From positions 496,001 to 560,000 of the forward strand of contig NZ_SBJL01000003.1 in assembly GCF_004634425.1 (NCBI RefSeq): a stretch of 64,000 nt of DNA. Direction: 5' to 3'. Position numbers and translations under genes: made by a program. The notes under the pieces were generated by a model, which did not search any database, was not told the DNA's origin, and worked only from the letters and a program-made list of their open reading frames with translations. Positions 27,106-34,873 of the stretch are shown in pieces (positions within the stretch are counted from its first letter, which is position 1; each line of letters begins with the position of its first letter). This stretch comes from Vitreimonas flagellata (GTDB taxonomy: Bacteria > Pseudomonadota > Alphaproteobacteria > Caulobacterales > Aquidulcibacteraceae).

Positions 27106-27843
27106 CTAATCCTTGTATCTTAAGCGTGCGCGCACGGCCAGGAGCGCTGTGCGATGCAATTGGGAAACACGGCCGCGGCTCAATTGCAGGAGTTCAGCCA
27201 CGCGCGCGAAATCGACCCCGTTGATGTAATGCTGTTGCAAGATGATGCGTTGGGTTTCGGGAAGGGCCGCCACAGCATCCAACATATCGCGCTGCAATTC
27301 GCGCCACGCCATGCTCTCATAGGCGTTGGGCTCCTCAGAGGGCTGCTCCTCAAGCAGGCGCGCGGCATCCTCCACGACGAGGCCGAGTGCGAGACCATTC
27401 GCAAGCTCCGCGAGTGCAGCGATCGGATCGGTTTCGCTGAGGCCGCTCGTAAGCGAGCGCAGCCGCTCGGCCTCCACCCGACGTCGATGCGAGTATTGTG
27501 AGGCGGCCTCGCTCGATTGCGAAAGGCCGTCGCTGATGGCGCCGCGAATACGCGGCCGTGCATAAGCCTCGAACGGCGCGCCGCGTAAGGGATCGTAGCG
27601 GTCAATCGCTTCCAAGAGCGCCTGGAAAGCAAGCTGCTCAAGATCGCCGCGATCCAAACCATAGGCGGGCCGTCGCCCGGCCTCGCCGCGCGCGACGCGT
27701 TTGGCGAAACCCAGATAATGATCGAACAATTGCGGCCGACAGGCGCGCTGTCGCTCGATACGCCAACGTCGCCAAAGTGACGCCTCGACAGCCGCTGGCC
27801 GTGTCACCAGGCGCAAACCCGGACGCATAGCGCGCGCGCTCAT
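27106..27843 (-). CDS. fliA: FliA-like (sigma-28 group) RNA polymerase sigma factor
   Basis: 245 residues with region 2 (LDRGDLEQLAFQALLEAIDR, YDPLRGAPFEAYARPRIRGA), region 3, and region 4 ending VDFARVAELLQLSRGRVSQL. The order and the RIRGAISDGL motif are typical of flagellar sigma-28. In standard flagella FliA drives late genes once the anti-sigma factor FlgM is exported through the hook. No FlgM, flagellin or chemotaxis gene is present here, so its targets may be different. A sigma-28-like site is seen upstream of flgF. Its start overlaps the fliP stop by 4 bp. Confidence 0.88.
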   Translation of the reverse strand: MSARAMRPGLRLVTRPAAVEASLWRRWRIERQRACRPQLFDHYLGFAKRVARGEAGRRPAYGLDRGDLEQLAFQALLEAIDRYDPLRGAPFEAYARPRIRGAISDGLSQSSEAASQYSHRRRVEAERLRSLTSGLSETDPIAALAELANGLALGLVVEDAARLLEEQPSEEPNAYESMAWRELQRDMLDAVAALPETQRIILQQHYINGVDFARVAELLQLSRGRVSQLHRTALLAVRARLRYKD

Positions 27844-28547
27844 CTGAAACTGCCGACGACGCCCTCGATGACCAGCGCCCAGCCATCGATGACGACGAAC
27901 ATGAGGAGCTTAATGGGAAGCGAGATGGTGGCGGGCGGCACCATCATCATGCCGAGCGAAAGCAAAATGCTCGCGACCACGAGTTCGATCAACAGAAACG
28001 GCAGTAGGATCACAAAGCCAATCGTGAACGAGACTCTCAATTCGTTGAGAATGAACGCGGGCGCCAGCTTGAAGAGATCGACCTCGGCCGGCGTTGCAGG
28101 CGGTTCGGCGCCCGACATCGCGTAGATCGAGGCCAAATCCTCGTCGCGGGTCTGCGCGAGCATAAAATCGCGCAAGGGAGCAGCGCCCGCCTCCATGGCG
28201 GCGTCGACGCTGATCTCGCCAGCGAGAAAGGGTTTGAGTGCGCCTTCGTTCACGCTGGCGAACGTGGGCGCCATGACGAAACTGGTGAGCAGGAGGGCGA
28301 GGCTGACCAGCACCATGTTGGGCGGTGTTTCCGGCATGCCAAAGGCGTGACGCACCATAGCGAGCACAATGGCGATGCGGATGAAGCTCGTCATCGAGAC
28401 GATGATCGCCGGCACAAAGGCCAGCAGCGTAAGCATGAGCCCTGTGCGCACGACTTCCGGGCTTGCAGCTTCGGGTGCGGCGGCAAAGGCGGGTGCGGCC
28501 AGCGACGATGAGATGACCAATGTCGCGAAAAGCAAGAGCCGCTTCAT
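27840..28547 (-). CDS. fliP: FliP, flagellar type III export gate subunit
   Basis: About 235 residues: a cleavable signal peptide (MKRLLLFATLVISSSLAAPA) and hydrophobic segments LMLTLLAFVPAIIVSMTSFI, LVSLALLLTSFVMAP, VSFTIGFVILLPFLLIELVV and SLPIKLLMFVVIDGW, all diagnostic of FliP. FliP, FliQ and FliR form the helical core of the export gate inside the basal body. The ATG at 28547 is chosen; the longer frame from 28718 runs inside fliO and is arginine-rich noise. It overlaps fliO and fliA by 4 bp each. The sequence looks fully functional. Confidence 0.95.
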   Translation of the reverse strand: MKRLLLFATLVISSSLAAPAFAAAPEAASPEVVRTGLMLTLLAFVPAIIVSMTSFIRIAIVLAMVRHAFGMPETPPNMVLVSLALLLTSFVMAPTFASVNEGALKPFLAGEISVDAAMEAGAAPLRDFMLAQTRDEDLASIYAMSGAEPPATPAEVDLFKLAPAFILNELRVSFTIGFVILLPFLLIELVVASILLSLGMMMVPPATISLPIKLLMFVVIDGWALVIEGVVGSFR

Positions 28548-28927
28548 GGCGAGGGCTCCGATGCGCTCTCGCGCGTCTCGAGCACCGTGACCGCGCCGCT
28601 TGGGCCGACGACGAAGAGATAGTCGCGGCCGCGCCAAGTGATGGCGCAGACCTCCGCGTGCGTGCTGACGCGGCGCGCTTCGCGCACCTGGATCTCGCGC
28701 GGACGAGGGCCGAACCATGCTAATGTCTTCACGTTGGCGGGCAGATTGATCATGCCGCGCTTCAGCGCGATTGCTGCAAGCACGGCCACCATCACACAGA
28801 AGAGAAAACCGAGCACAAGACGAAGCAGCGGCAGCTCAAAGCCGCCGCCGGTCGCCAGCGGTGCAGCGATCGCCTGTGTCGGCGCCACGAGGAGGGCCCC
28901 CCCGAATATGGCGACGCTTGGTCTCAT
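28544..28927 (-). CDS. fliO: FliO-like export gate assembly factor
   Basis: 127 residues: an N-terminal hydrophobic leader, one membrane helix (LPLLRLVLGFLFCVMVAVLA) and a small cytoplasmic domain (EIQVREARRVSTHAEVCAIT, DYLFVVGPSGAVTVLE). This is the FliO layout, and the position between fliN and fliP is where fliO belongs. FliO stabilises FliP during gate assembly and is poorly conserved, so the call rests on topology and synteny more than on motifs. Confidence 0.75.
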   Translation of the reverse strand: MRPSVAIFGGALLVAPTQAIAAPLATGGGFELPLLRLVLGFLFCVMVAVLAAIALKRGMINLPANVKTLAWFGPRPREIQVREARRVSTHAEVCAITWRGRDYLFVVGPSGAVTVLETRESASEPSP

Positions 28928-29202
28928 GGCGCGAGGGCGGTGATCCGCACGCCAAAGCGATCGCCGACGGCGACAAGTTCGCCGTGCGCCACCGTGAGGC
29001 CATTCAGACGCAATTCGACAAGCGCATTGAGATTGGCGTCGAGCGTGACAACGCCGCCAGTTTCGAGCGCCTTTAATTCAGCGACGCGCATGACTGCGCC
29101 GCCGAGATAAGTCTCCAACGCCACGTCAACATTGTCGACGACGCTTTCGGGGAGGCGTAGAGCGCCGCGCGAGGGCGCCTTCAATTCAATGTCGGTTCTC
29201 AT
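28924..29202 (-). CDS. fliN: FliN-like SpoA-domain C-ring protein
   Basis: 92 residues, essentially one SpoA domain: VDVALETYLGGAVMRVAELK, VVTLDANLNALVELRLNGLT, and VAHGELVAVGDRFGVRITAL. FliN with FliM forms the lower C-ring, the sorting platform for export and, in motile flagella, part of the switch. It overlaps fliM and fliO through ATGA junctions. The size is near that of compact FliN/SctQ-C proteins, which lack a long N-terminal extension. Confidence 0.88.
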   Translation of the reverse strand: MRTDIELKAPSRGALRLPESVVDNVDVALETYLGGAVMRVAELKALETGGVVTLDANLNALVELRLNGLTVAHGELVAVGDRFGVRITALAP

Positions 29203-29981
29203 GAATGAACATCCTCCGATGTCTGAAGAGGTAGGCGCAGGCGCAGTACGGTCTGATCGCCCTCGGCGGCCAAGTCGCAGCTGGCGGCGACAATGGCGCC
29301 GTTGATGGTGAGATCGAGATCATCGGCGTCGCCGCGATCGAGCACGACGACGTCGCCGAGGCCAAGAGAGCGGACGTCAGAGATGGCAAGATGCGCGCAC
29401 CCCAACATCGCGCCCACGCGAATATCCTGACGCATCAGCGCTTGAGTGATGGGATGCGTTCCGCGCGCCGGCGGTGTCGCTGGACCGGCGAGGCGTTTGC
29501 GCGCCGCCAACGCGCGTTGGCGTGAGAGGCAAAGATAGAGAAGATTGGTTGCGGTCCCTAGCCCTACACTGAAGACGAGCGCGTCGTCGTCGGGACGTTT
29601 GAATTGATTCGTGCGCGGCGCGCCTTCAAGGCCGAACGCTGCGTGAAGACGCGCGAAAAGGTCGAGCGCCGCCGAGGTTGAGAGCGCCGCCATCAATTTG
29701 GAATCGGCTTCGTTGGGGCGTTGCGGCGAGGTGTTGAAGCCAAGCAGCCAAACCCCGATCGGCGCGCGCGGATCGAGAATGAGCGCCATTTCATCGGCTT
29801 CCCATGAATGGGCCTGCGAGCTCATACCTGGAAAGTGTTCACCGCGATATTGGCGAAGCTCGACGCGGCGGGGGGAGGGCATCCAGTCTTCCACCCAAGC
29901 CTCCACGATCGCACGCAGATGGGCATTGAGCGCACCATCGACGAGCGCATTAGCCGGCAACCAGGTGCGGGCGAGACTCAT
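29199..29981 (-). CDS. fliM: Divergent, shortened FliM-like C-ring protein
   Basis: 260 residues; a C-terminal SpoA domain (MRQDIRVGAMLGCAHLAISD, SLGLGDVVVLDRGDADDLDL) follows a variable middle. Canonical FliM is about 330 residues and starts with a CheY-binding EIDALL-type motif; here the N-terminus (MSLARTWLPANALVDG) has none. The protein therefore looks like a SctQ-type platform subunit rather than a chemotactic switch. It lies between flgE and fliN as in flagellar operons. Identification is by position, the SpoA domain and fold pattern; the middle domain is too diverged to judge whether it can contact a FliG. Confidence 0.75.
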   Translation of the reverse strand: MSLARTWLPANALVDGALNAHLRAIVEAWVEDWMPSPRRVELRQYRGEHFPGMSSQAHSWEADEMALILDPRAPIGVWLLGFNTSPQRPNEADSKLMAALSTSAALDLFARLHAAFGLEGAPRTNQFKRPDDDALVFSVGLGTATNLLYLCLSRQRALAARKRLAGPATPPARGTHPITQALMRQDIRVGAMLGCAHLAISDVRSLGLGDVVVLDRGDADDLDLTINGAIVAASCDLAAEGDQTVLRLRLPLQTSEDVHS

Positions 29982-31108
29982 CCCTGACCTCGAATGCCGA
30001 ACAATTGCTGGATCATGTCGTTGGAGGCGGAGATGACTTGTGACGACGCTTGATAACCGCGCTGCACCAGGATCAGCTCGCCGAACTCGCGCGAGAGGTC
30101 GACGTTCGACGCCTCCAATCGGCCCGACACAACTTTGCCCACGCTCGCGCTGACCGTCGTCAAGAATTGGCGCCCGTTCGCGCCGTCGTATTCGAAGAGA
30201 CCGTTGCTTTGCGGGTCAAGGCTCTGGGGATCGGCGAACTTCGCCAATGTGACAGCGCCCAGGGTCTTCTTCTGCTCATTGGAATAAGAGATTTCGAAGA
30301 TTCCATCGTCATTGACGCGCATGGTCGTGATTTCGCCTGCGCCATAGCCGTCCGATTTGGAGACGCGCATCGTGGAAACCTCGCCCGACGAGAACGAACT
30401 CGCCCCAGAGAAATCCAATTCGACCTGGGCGCCGGCGGCGCCGAAGAGCAGTTTGGAATTTGCGGGATCTGGCACGCTGCCCAGAAATTTGAGCGTTTGC
30501 TTGCCGATTTCCCCGGTCCCATCCGTCACCGTCACTTGCCATTCGCCCGCGGGGTCGGTCGCGGCGCGATCGAATTTGACGAGCCAGGTCTTTGCTTCCC
30601 CGGAGGCGTCATAGACTTTTATGTTGGAGAGCGAGAACGTGGTCGCGGTTGTCGAAAGATTGTCGGCAAAGCTAATCTTAGTTGTGGCTTCTGGGTGTGA
30701 GAGGCGATGCGCTGCGACCGAAAGCGCGGTCGGGGCGCCGCCGTCGATGACGGTCAGCTTGTAATCAGTGCCAGCCAAAACAATGTCGCCGTCTTCATTA
30801 ACTTCGAAGGCGCCCGTGCGCGCGAAAGCGTGCTGACCGTCCTTCAAGAGGACAAGAAAGCCGTCGCCATCGATGGCGAGATCAAGATCGCGATCGGTTT
30901 GGCGTAGCTCGCCTTGCGTGAAATCGATCCGGCCCTCGCGCAGGCTGACGCCTTGGCCATTGCCGCCCTGACCGAAGAGATTGGCGAAACTCAGATCACT
31001 TGCCTTGAAGCCAGTGGAATTGATGTTGGTGATGTTGTTGCTGATCTGACGCAGGCCCTTCGAGAAGGCCGCCATGCCGCTCAAGCCGACAAAGATGGAT
31101 CCCAGCAT
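29978..31108 (-). CDS. flgE: FlgE, flagellar hook protein
   Basis: 376 residues. The conserved N-terminus (MLGSIFVGLSGMAAFSKGLR, QISNNITNINSTGFKASD) and C-terminus (LEASNVDLSREFGELILVQR, SSQVISASNDMIQQLFGI) form the coiled core of rod/hook proteins. The middle domain is about as short as in compact hooks. FlgE polymerises on the rod to form the hook, so the structure is expected to reach beyond the outer membrane. No hook-associated protein (FlgK, FlgL) or filament gene accompanies it here. It lies 1 nt after flgD. Confidence 0.95.
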   Translation of the reverse strand: MLGSIFVGLSGMAAFSKGLRQISNNITNINSTGFKASDLSFANLFGQGGNGQGVSLREGRIDFTQGELRQTDRDLDLAIDGDGFLVLLKDGQHAFARTGAFEVNEDGDIVLAGTDYKLTVIDGGAPTALSVAAHRLSHPEATTKISFADNLSTTATTFSLSNIKVYDASGEAKTWLVKFDRAATDPAGEWQVTVTDGTGEIGKQTLKFLGSVPDPANSKLLFGAAGAQVELDFSGASSFSSGEVSTMRVSKSDGYGAGEITTMRVNDDGIFEISYSNEQKKTLGAVTLAKFADPQSLDPQSNGLFEYDGANGRQFLTTVSASVGKVVSGRLEASNVDLSREFGELILVQRGYQASSQVISASNDMIQQLFGIRGQG

Positions 31109-31109
31109 G

Positions 31110-31547
31110 TTAGTCCTCCAGTGCGATGCGCGAGACGCTCGAAAGCGCGATGTTGCTGATGGTGCGTCCGTCGGACGTCTTGATCGTCAGGCGCGGTTCG
31201 CCGGTCTGAAACGAGATCGATTCAACAAGACCTGAAATTGTCGCTTGGCCGGCGGGCACATCCACGGTGCGTCCGAGCACGCTGGTCGCCTGATTGGCGC
31301 CTTGGGCTTGCAGGATGCCCAAGATGCGTTCGCTCATGGTCTGGGTTTGCTGGATCTGTGAGAATTGCGCGAGCTGCGAGACAAACTCGAAATTCTCCAT
31401 GGGCTTCAAAGGATCTTGATACGTGAGCTGCGTCAGCACGATCCGCAGCAGATCTTCAAAGCCCATGCCGAAGGCGTCGGTGGCGGTCTGCCCCGTGCTT
31501 GCGCTCGTGGCGCCGCTTGCAGCCCCAATCGCATCCACTTCAGCCAT
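31110..31547 (-). CDS. flgD: FlgD, hook cap / scaffolding protein
   Basis: About 145 residues beginning MAEVDAIGAASGATSASTGQ. The FlgD signature FEDLLRIVLTQLTYQDPLKP, followed by ENFEFVSQLAQFSQIQQTQT, is clear. A short C-terminal half (TVDVPAGQATISGLVESISF) is smaller than in enteric FlgD (about 230), lacking most of the Tudor/FnIII part. The ATG at 31547 is chosen from homology; the 5' end overlaps the preceding gene's stop by 8 nt. FlgD caps the growing hook and carries the gate-recognition motif for early export substrates. Confidence 0.92.
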   Translation of the reverse strand: MAEVDAIGAASGATSASTGQTATDAFGMGFEDLLRIVLTQLTYQDPLKPMENFEFVSQLAQFSQIQQTQTMSERILGILQAQGANQATSVLGRTVDVPAGQATISGLVESISFQTGEPRLTIKTSDGRTISNIALSSVSRIALED

Positions 31548-32208
31548 GTCGTTCCTCCAGGCCATCCACGCGGGCGCCATTGATGTGCAGATGAACGCGA
31601 AGCCCGCGCTCGGCGAAAAAACTCTCGATTTGGCGGCGCATGGTTTGGACTTCGTTTGGATCCACGGGCGCGGCGACATGGACATGGACGCCGTCGGCGC
31701 CCGTGGACATATGGACCGAGAATGGAGAGGCCGCGCCCGCGCCGCGTCGCGTGATCGGCGCGGGCGACGCGACAGACGATTTCGGCGCGGCGACCGTGTT
31801 GGCGCGCGCTTGGGGCAGCGGTTCGATCGGCGTTAAGCCAGCCTGTGTTGCTCTGGGTGAATTGGAGTCGGGCCTTTGAACGCCTGCCAGATTGTCGGTC
31901 GCGTCGGCTAGGGCTTCTGGGTTACGAGGCGAGATTGCGGCGTCGTTGTCGCGCGTTGCGCAAGCGTCTGACGAGAACTCTATCGAACTTGCCACATCCC
32001 GATCAAACCGTTGCGCGCGCCCATGGGTGGTCTCCATCTTCACGCTATGGCTAAGGCCCGCAGGGCCCGTCGCCGAAAAGCCCAAGGTCTGGTCGCCTGC
32101 GATGGCGGCGAGCACGTCCTCAAACCGCGTGGCGATTGCGGGGGCAGGGGGAGTTGGCATCGGCGGCGCGGGTCTGGCCGCGCGCGGATCATGGACGATC
32201 GCGCTCAT
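31540..32208 (-). CDS. FliK-like hook-length/specificity candidate
   Basis: 222 residues. The long, low-complexity, Pro/Ala/Asp-rich N-terminal part (MSAIVHDPRAARPAPPMPTP) is predicted disordered. The small folded C-terminus (DGVHVHVAAPVDPNEVQTMR, then RQIESFFAERGLRVHLHING) is near the size of a truncated FliK_C domain. It lies between fliJ and flgD, the normal place of fliK, and is the only ruler-like protein in the cluster. The canonical FliK_C motif (LxLxPxxLG) is not evident, so this is assigned from position and overall design. Confidence 0.55.
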   Translation of the reverse strand: MSAIVHDPRAARPAPPMPTPPAPAIATRFEDVLAAIAGDQTLGFSATGPAGLSHSVKMETTHGRAQRFDRDVASSIEFSSDACATRDNDAAISPRNPEALADATDNLAGVQRPDSNSPRATQAGLTPIEPLPQARANTVAAPKSSVASPAPITRRGAGAASPFSVHMSTGADGVHVHVAAPVDPNEVQTMRRQIESFFAERGLRVHLHINGARVDGLEERHG

Positions 32209-32654
32209 GGTCGGCTCCAGCGCAAGAGCGTCATTGCCTCAAGTGCTGTGAGCGCGCGCTCCTCGTCGCGTCTGGCGATGCGGCGCGTCAAGCGACGCGC
32301 GCGGGTCTCGCTGATGCGCCGGCGGGCGTCGGCGATTTTTAGGAGCGCGGCGCGCTCGCTCTCCGCGTCGCGCGCCTCGTCGTGCGCGATTCCAGCATGC
32401 GAGACGCTGGTCTGTGCTTCATCGAGATGGCGCGCGTGGGCGGCGACGACGCCCAGATCCAATCTTGGGCTCTCCATAGCGCGGAGCCAGTCGGCGGCGC
32501 GCGCATCTCGCGCGGCCTCAGCCTCGTTCAACTGGCGTTTCTGTCGCTGCGTCGCTTCTTGGGCGTCGGCGAGGTCGGCGCGTGCAGCGGTCTCGCGCGC
32601 GGCCTGGAGAGCTGCGGCGCGGCGCGCATGGGCGAGTTTTAAGCGCTCATGCAT
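32205..32654 (-). CDS. fliJ: FliJ-like coiled-coil export stalk protein
   Basis: About 149 residues (MHERLKLAHARRAAALQAAR onward), almost entirely alpha-helical coiled coil with many Arg, Ala and Glu. It directly follows the fliI ATPase, overlapping its 3' end by 8 nt. FliJ is the central stalk that links the ATPase to the FlhA ring and helps open the gate. FliJ proteins are weakly conserved in sequence, so position, length and helical pattern are the evidence. The ATG at 32654 is chosen; a longer frame to 32777 runs inside fliI. Confidence 0.7.
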   Translation of the reverse strand: MHERLKLAHARRAAALQAARETAARADLADAQEATQRQKRQLNEAEAARDARAADWLRAMESPRLDLGVVAAHARHLDEAQTSVSHAGIAHDEARDAESERAALLKIADARRRISETRARRLTRRIARRDEERALTALEAMTLLRWSRP

Positions 32655-33966
32655 GGGCGCGCTCCGCGGGCGCCGCTCTGGAGAGTGCGGCGATGGTTTC
32701 AGCGAGGCGCATGCGCTCGCCGCTTGCTTGGCGCAGGAAGCGGGTGAGGCCGTCGCGCGCGGCGATGGCGCGATCAATGCGCGGATTGGCCCCCGGCTTA
32801 TGCAGGCCGCTCTCGATCATCACACGCGCGTCTTCATGTATGGCCAGAAGCTCGGTGGCGCGCGCGGCGGCGTCCGCGTGGTCGCGGGCCACGACGTCAC
32901 GGGCGACGCGCGAAACAGATCGCAGAACATCAATGGCCGGATAATGCGCCTGCTCAGCCAATTGGCGCGAGAGCAGGATATGGCCATCAAGCAGCGATTT
33001 CATGGTCTCCGCGATCGGATCGTCGACATCGTCGGTTTCAGCGAGCACGGTCATCACCGCCGTGATGGCGCCACCGTCGCGCGCGGCGCCGCAGCGTTCG
33101 ACGATGCGGGGCAGGGCCGAAAAGACGTTGGGCGTATAGGCGCGCAAGGTGGGCGGCGCGCCCGCGGCCAGACCGATCTCGCGCTGGGCCATGGCAAAGC
33201 GCGTGACGGAATCGACGATGAGCAACACGTGTTCGCCCTGACCGCGCCAATGTTCGGCGAGCGCCAGCGCCTGAAAAACAGCGCGCGCGCGCATCGGTGC
33301 GCTCTGATCGGAGGTGGCGGCGACGCACGTGAAGCGCCTCAGATCGGGCCGCGCCGCGATCGCACGCCAAAGCGCCTCAACTTCACGCCCGCGCTCGCCG
33401 ACCAAGCACATGACGCATCGGTCGGCGGCGACCCCTTGGGCGAGTTCGGACACAAGCGTCGTCTTGCCGACGCCAGCCGCCGCGAAAAGACCAATGCGCT
33501 GGCCTTCGCCCAAGGTCAGCAAACCGTCGATGGCGCGAATGCCGGTCTCGACCACGCGCGCGGCGCCGCGGCGCTCAAGCGGCGCCAACACACGGCCCTG
33601 CAGCGGCAGATAGGCGTTGGCGAGGATGGCGCCGCCATCATCAATGGGCTCGCCCAATGCGTTGACCGCGCGACCAGCGAAGCCATCGCCCACTGCGGCG
33701 CGCGCGCGCGCGCCTCGGGCGATCACGCGTGCGTGCGGGGCGATGATGGCGTTCTGATCGAGAGGCACGAGGACGACGCGCGCTTCGCCCACTGCCGCCA
33801 CTTCGGCGAGCACCGCCCCGTTGGCGGTTTCGATCTCGCACATGTCGCCGACACTCACCATCGGACCACGCGATTCGACATGACTTGAGGCGACCGCCCG
33901 CACTTGCCCGACCCGGCGCGCGGGCGACACCTGCGCGAGCGTGGCCACAAAGGCGTGATCGCTCAT
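32647..33966 (-). CDS. fliI: FliI, flagellar export ATPase
   Basis: About 439 residues. Walker A is AAAGVGKTT, Walker B is EHVLLIVDSVTRFAMAQREI, and the F1-beta-like GAPPTLRAYTPNVFSALPRI loop is present. The C-terminal chaperone/hexamer domain (LAEQAHYPAIDVLRSVSRVA) is intact. It forms the hexameric ATPase that unloads export substrates, with FliH and FliJ. The ATG at 33966 (MSDHAFVATLAQVSPARR) overlaps the fliH stop. The Walker A differs from the usual GSGVGKS form in having Ala for Gly and Thr for Ser; both still fit the P-loop. The enzyme looks active. Confidence 0.95.
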   Translation of the reverse strand: MSDHAFVATLAQVSPARRVGQVRAVASSHVESRGPMVSVGDMCEIETANGAVLAEVAAVGEARVVLVPLDQNAIIAPHARVIARGARARAAVGDGFAGRAVNALGEPIDDGGAILANAYLPLQGRVLAPLERRGAARVVETGIRAIDGLLTLGEGQRIGLFAAAGVGKTTLVSELAQGVAADRCVMCLVGERGREVEALWRAIAARPDLRRFTCVAATSDQSAPMRARAVFQALALAEHWRGQGEHVLLIVDSVTRFAMAQREIGLAAGAPPTLRAYTPNVFSALPRIVERCGAARDGGAITAVMTVLAETDDVDDPIAETMKSLLDGHILLSRQLAEQAHYPAIDVLRSVSRVARDVVARDHADAAARATELLAIHEDARVMIESGLHKPGANPRIDRAIAARDGLTRFLRQASGERMRLAETIAALSRAAPAERAHA

Positions 33967-34610
33967 GGCGCGTCCGCCATGGCGTGAAGGGTTTCTTTCA
34001 AGGCTGCCCAATGCGCGGGGATGTCCAGTTCGACGCCGCCCATATTCAGCGTGATGTGACAGACGCCTGAGCCAAGTGCTGGGTCAGCGCCGATCGCGAC
34101 CTGAGGATGGCGATCGGCGAGCGCCTTTAAATGCGCTTCGTCGCTGAAGTCGACGGCGCTGACAGTAACCTTCACCACGCTCTCGCGCGTCAGCCGCTTG
34201 AATTGCAACTCGAGCGCGGCCTCAACGAGGGCGCGATATTGGTCGGGAGCCTCGAACACAGACGCCAGTGCGGTTTCACACAAGAGCGGCGCCAGACGCT
34301 CCAGATCGGCCAGGGACTTGGAAAAAAGTGCATTCGCCGCTTTCGCATTGGCCTCAAGCAAAGCCAGGGCTTGGGCTTCGTCGCGCGCGGCCTCCTTTAA
34401 TGCTGCGTCTCGCGCTTCGGTACGCGCGCGCTTTATCGCCTCGGCATGCGCGCGCTCCATGTCGCTTATGCGCCGCTCAAGCGTCTTAATTGCGTGATCG
34501 CGCGCAGCGATCTCTGGATCGATGGGCTGGGGTGCAGGGACGGATGCGGGGCTGGGGCTCCATCGTGCGAAGTTTGTCGAGCCCAATTCGTTCCGGATGA
34601 GCGAACTCAT
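33963..34610 (-). CDS. fliH: FliH-like ATPase regulator
   Basis: 215 residues: a long N-terminal alpha helix rich in Ala, Glu and Arg (RRISDMERAHAEAIKRARTE, ARDAALKEAARDEAQALALL) and a compact C-terminal domain (VAIGADPALGSGVCHITLNM) as in FliH/SctL/V-ATPase E subunits. It tethers the FliI hexamer to the FliN ring. It overlaps the 88-residue gene and fliI by 4 bp each. The family is weakly conserved; the helix-plus-domain layout, size and position immediately upstream of fliI support the call. Confidence 0.8.
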   Translation of the reverse strand: MSSLIRNELGSTNFARWSPSPASVPAPQPIDPEIAARDHAIKTLERRISDMERAHAEAIKRARTEARDAALKEAARDEAQALALLEANAKAANALFSKSLADLERLAPLLCETALASVFEAPDQYRALVEAALELQFKRLTRESVVKVTVSAVDFSDEAHLKALADRHPQVAIGADPALGSGVCHITLNMGGVELDIPAHWAALKETLHAMADAP

Positions 34611-34873
34611 GGGGCGCGCTCCAGCAAGCTTTTGAGCGCGTCACGCGTGGTCGCCGTGACGTGCTTGCCGCCGAGCGCTTCGGCGAGACGTGTGCGCAGC
34701 CATGGCGAATAGGGTGTGAGATCTGGCGGCGTGGCTTTGGCGGGCCGCGCCACGATCTGGCGTTCGCGCAGAGCCTCGCGCAGCGCTTGCCGCGCGGCCG
34801 GGGCCAAGCGTTTTTCGATGGCGCGCTGGTCGGCTGGCGCAAGCGTCAGATATTCAGCGATCGGATCAGGCAT
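34607..34873 (-). CDS. 88-residue protein in the fliG slot, unknown
   Basis: The gene (MPDPIAEYLTLAPADQRAIE onward) sits between fliF and fliH, where fliG is normally found. FliG is about 340 residues; this protein has only two helical segments (DQRAIEKRLAPAARQALREA and SPWLRTRLAEALGGKHVTAT) and ends DALKSLLERAP. No FliG motor or FliM-binding motif is visible. It could be a minimal adaptor linking a short FliF to the FliM/FliN ring, or unrelated. It overlaps fliF by 8 nt and fliH by 4 nt, so it is translated in step with them. Confidence 0.65.
   Translation of the reverse strand: MPDPIAEYLTLAPADQRAIEKRLAPAARQALREALRERQIVARPAKATPPDLTPYSPWLRTRLAEALGGKHVTATTRDALKSLLERAP

Noticed and set aside
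32011-33888. 625-residue rightward ORF
   Set aside because: It is antisense to fliK-like, fliJ and fliI, is rich in Arg and Ala, and has no known domain. It is a product of high GC in the opposite-strand genes.
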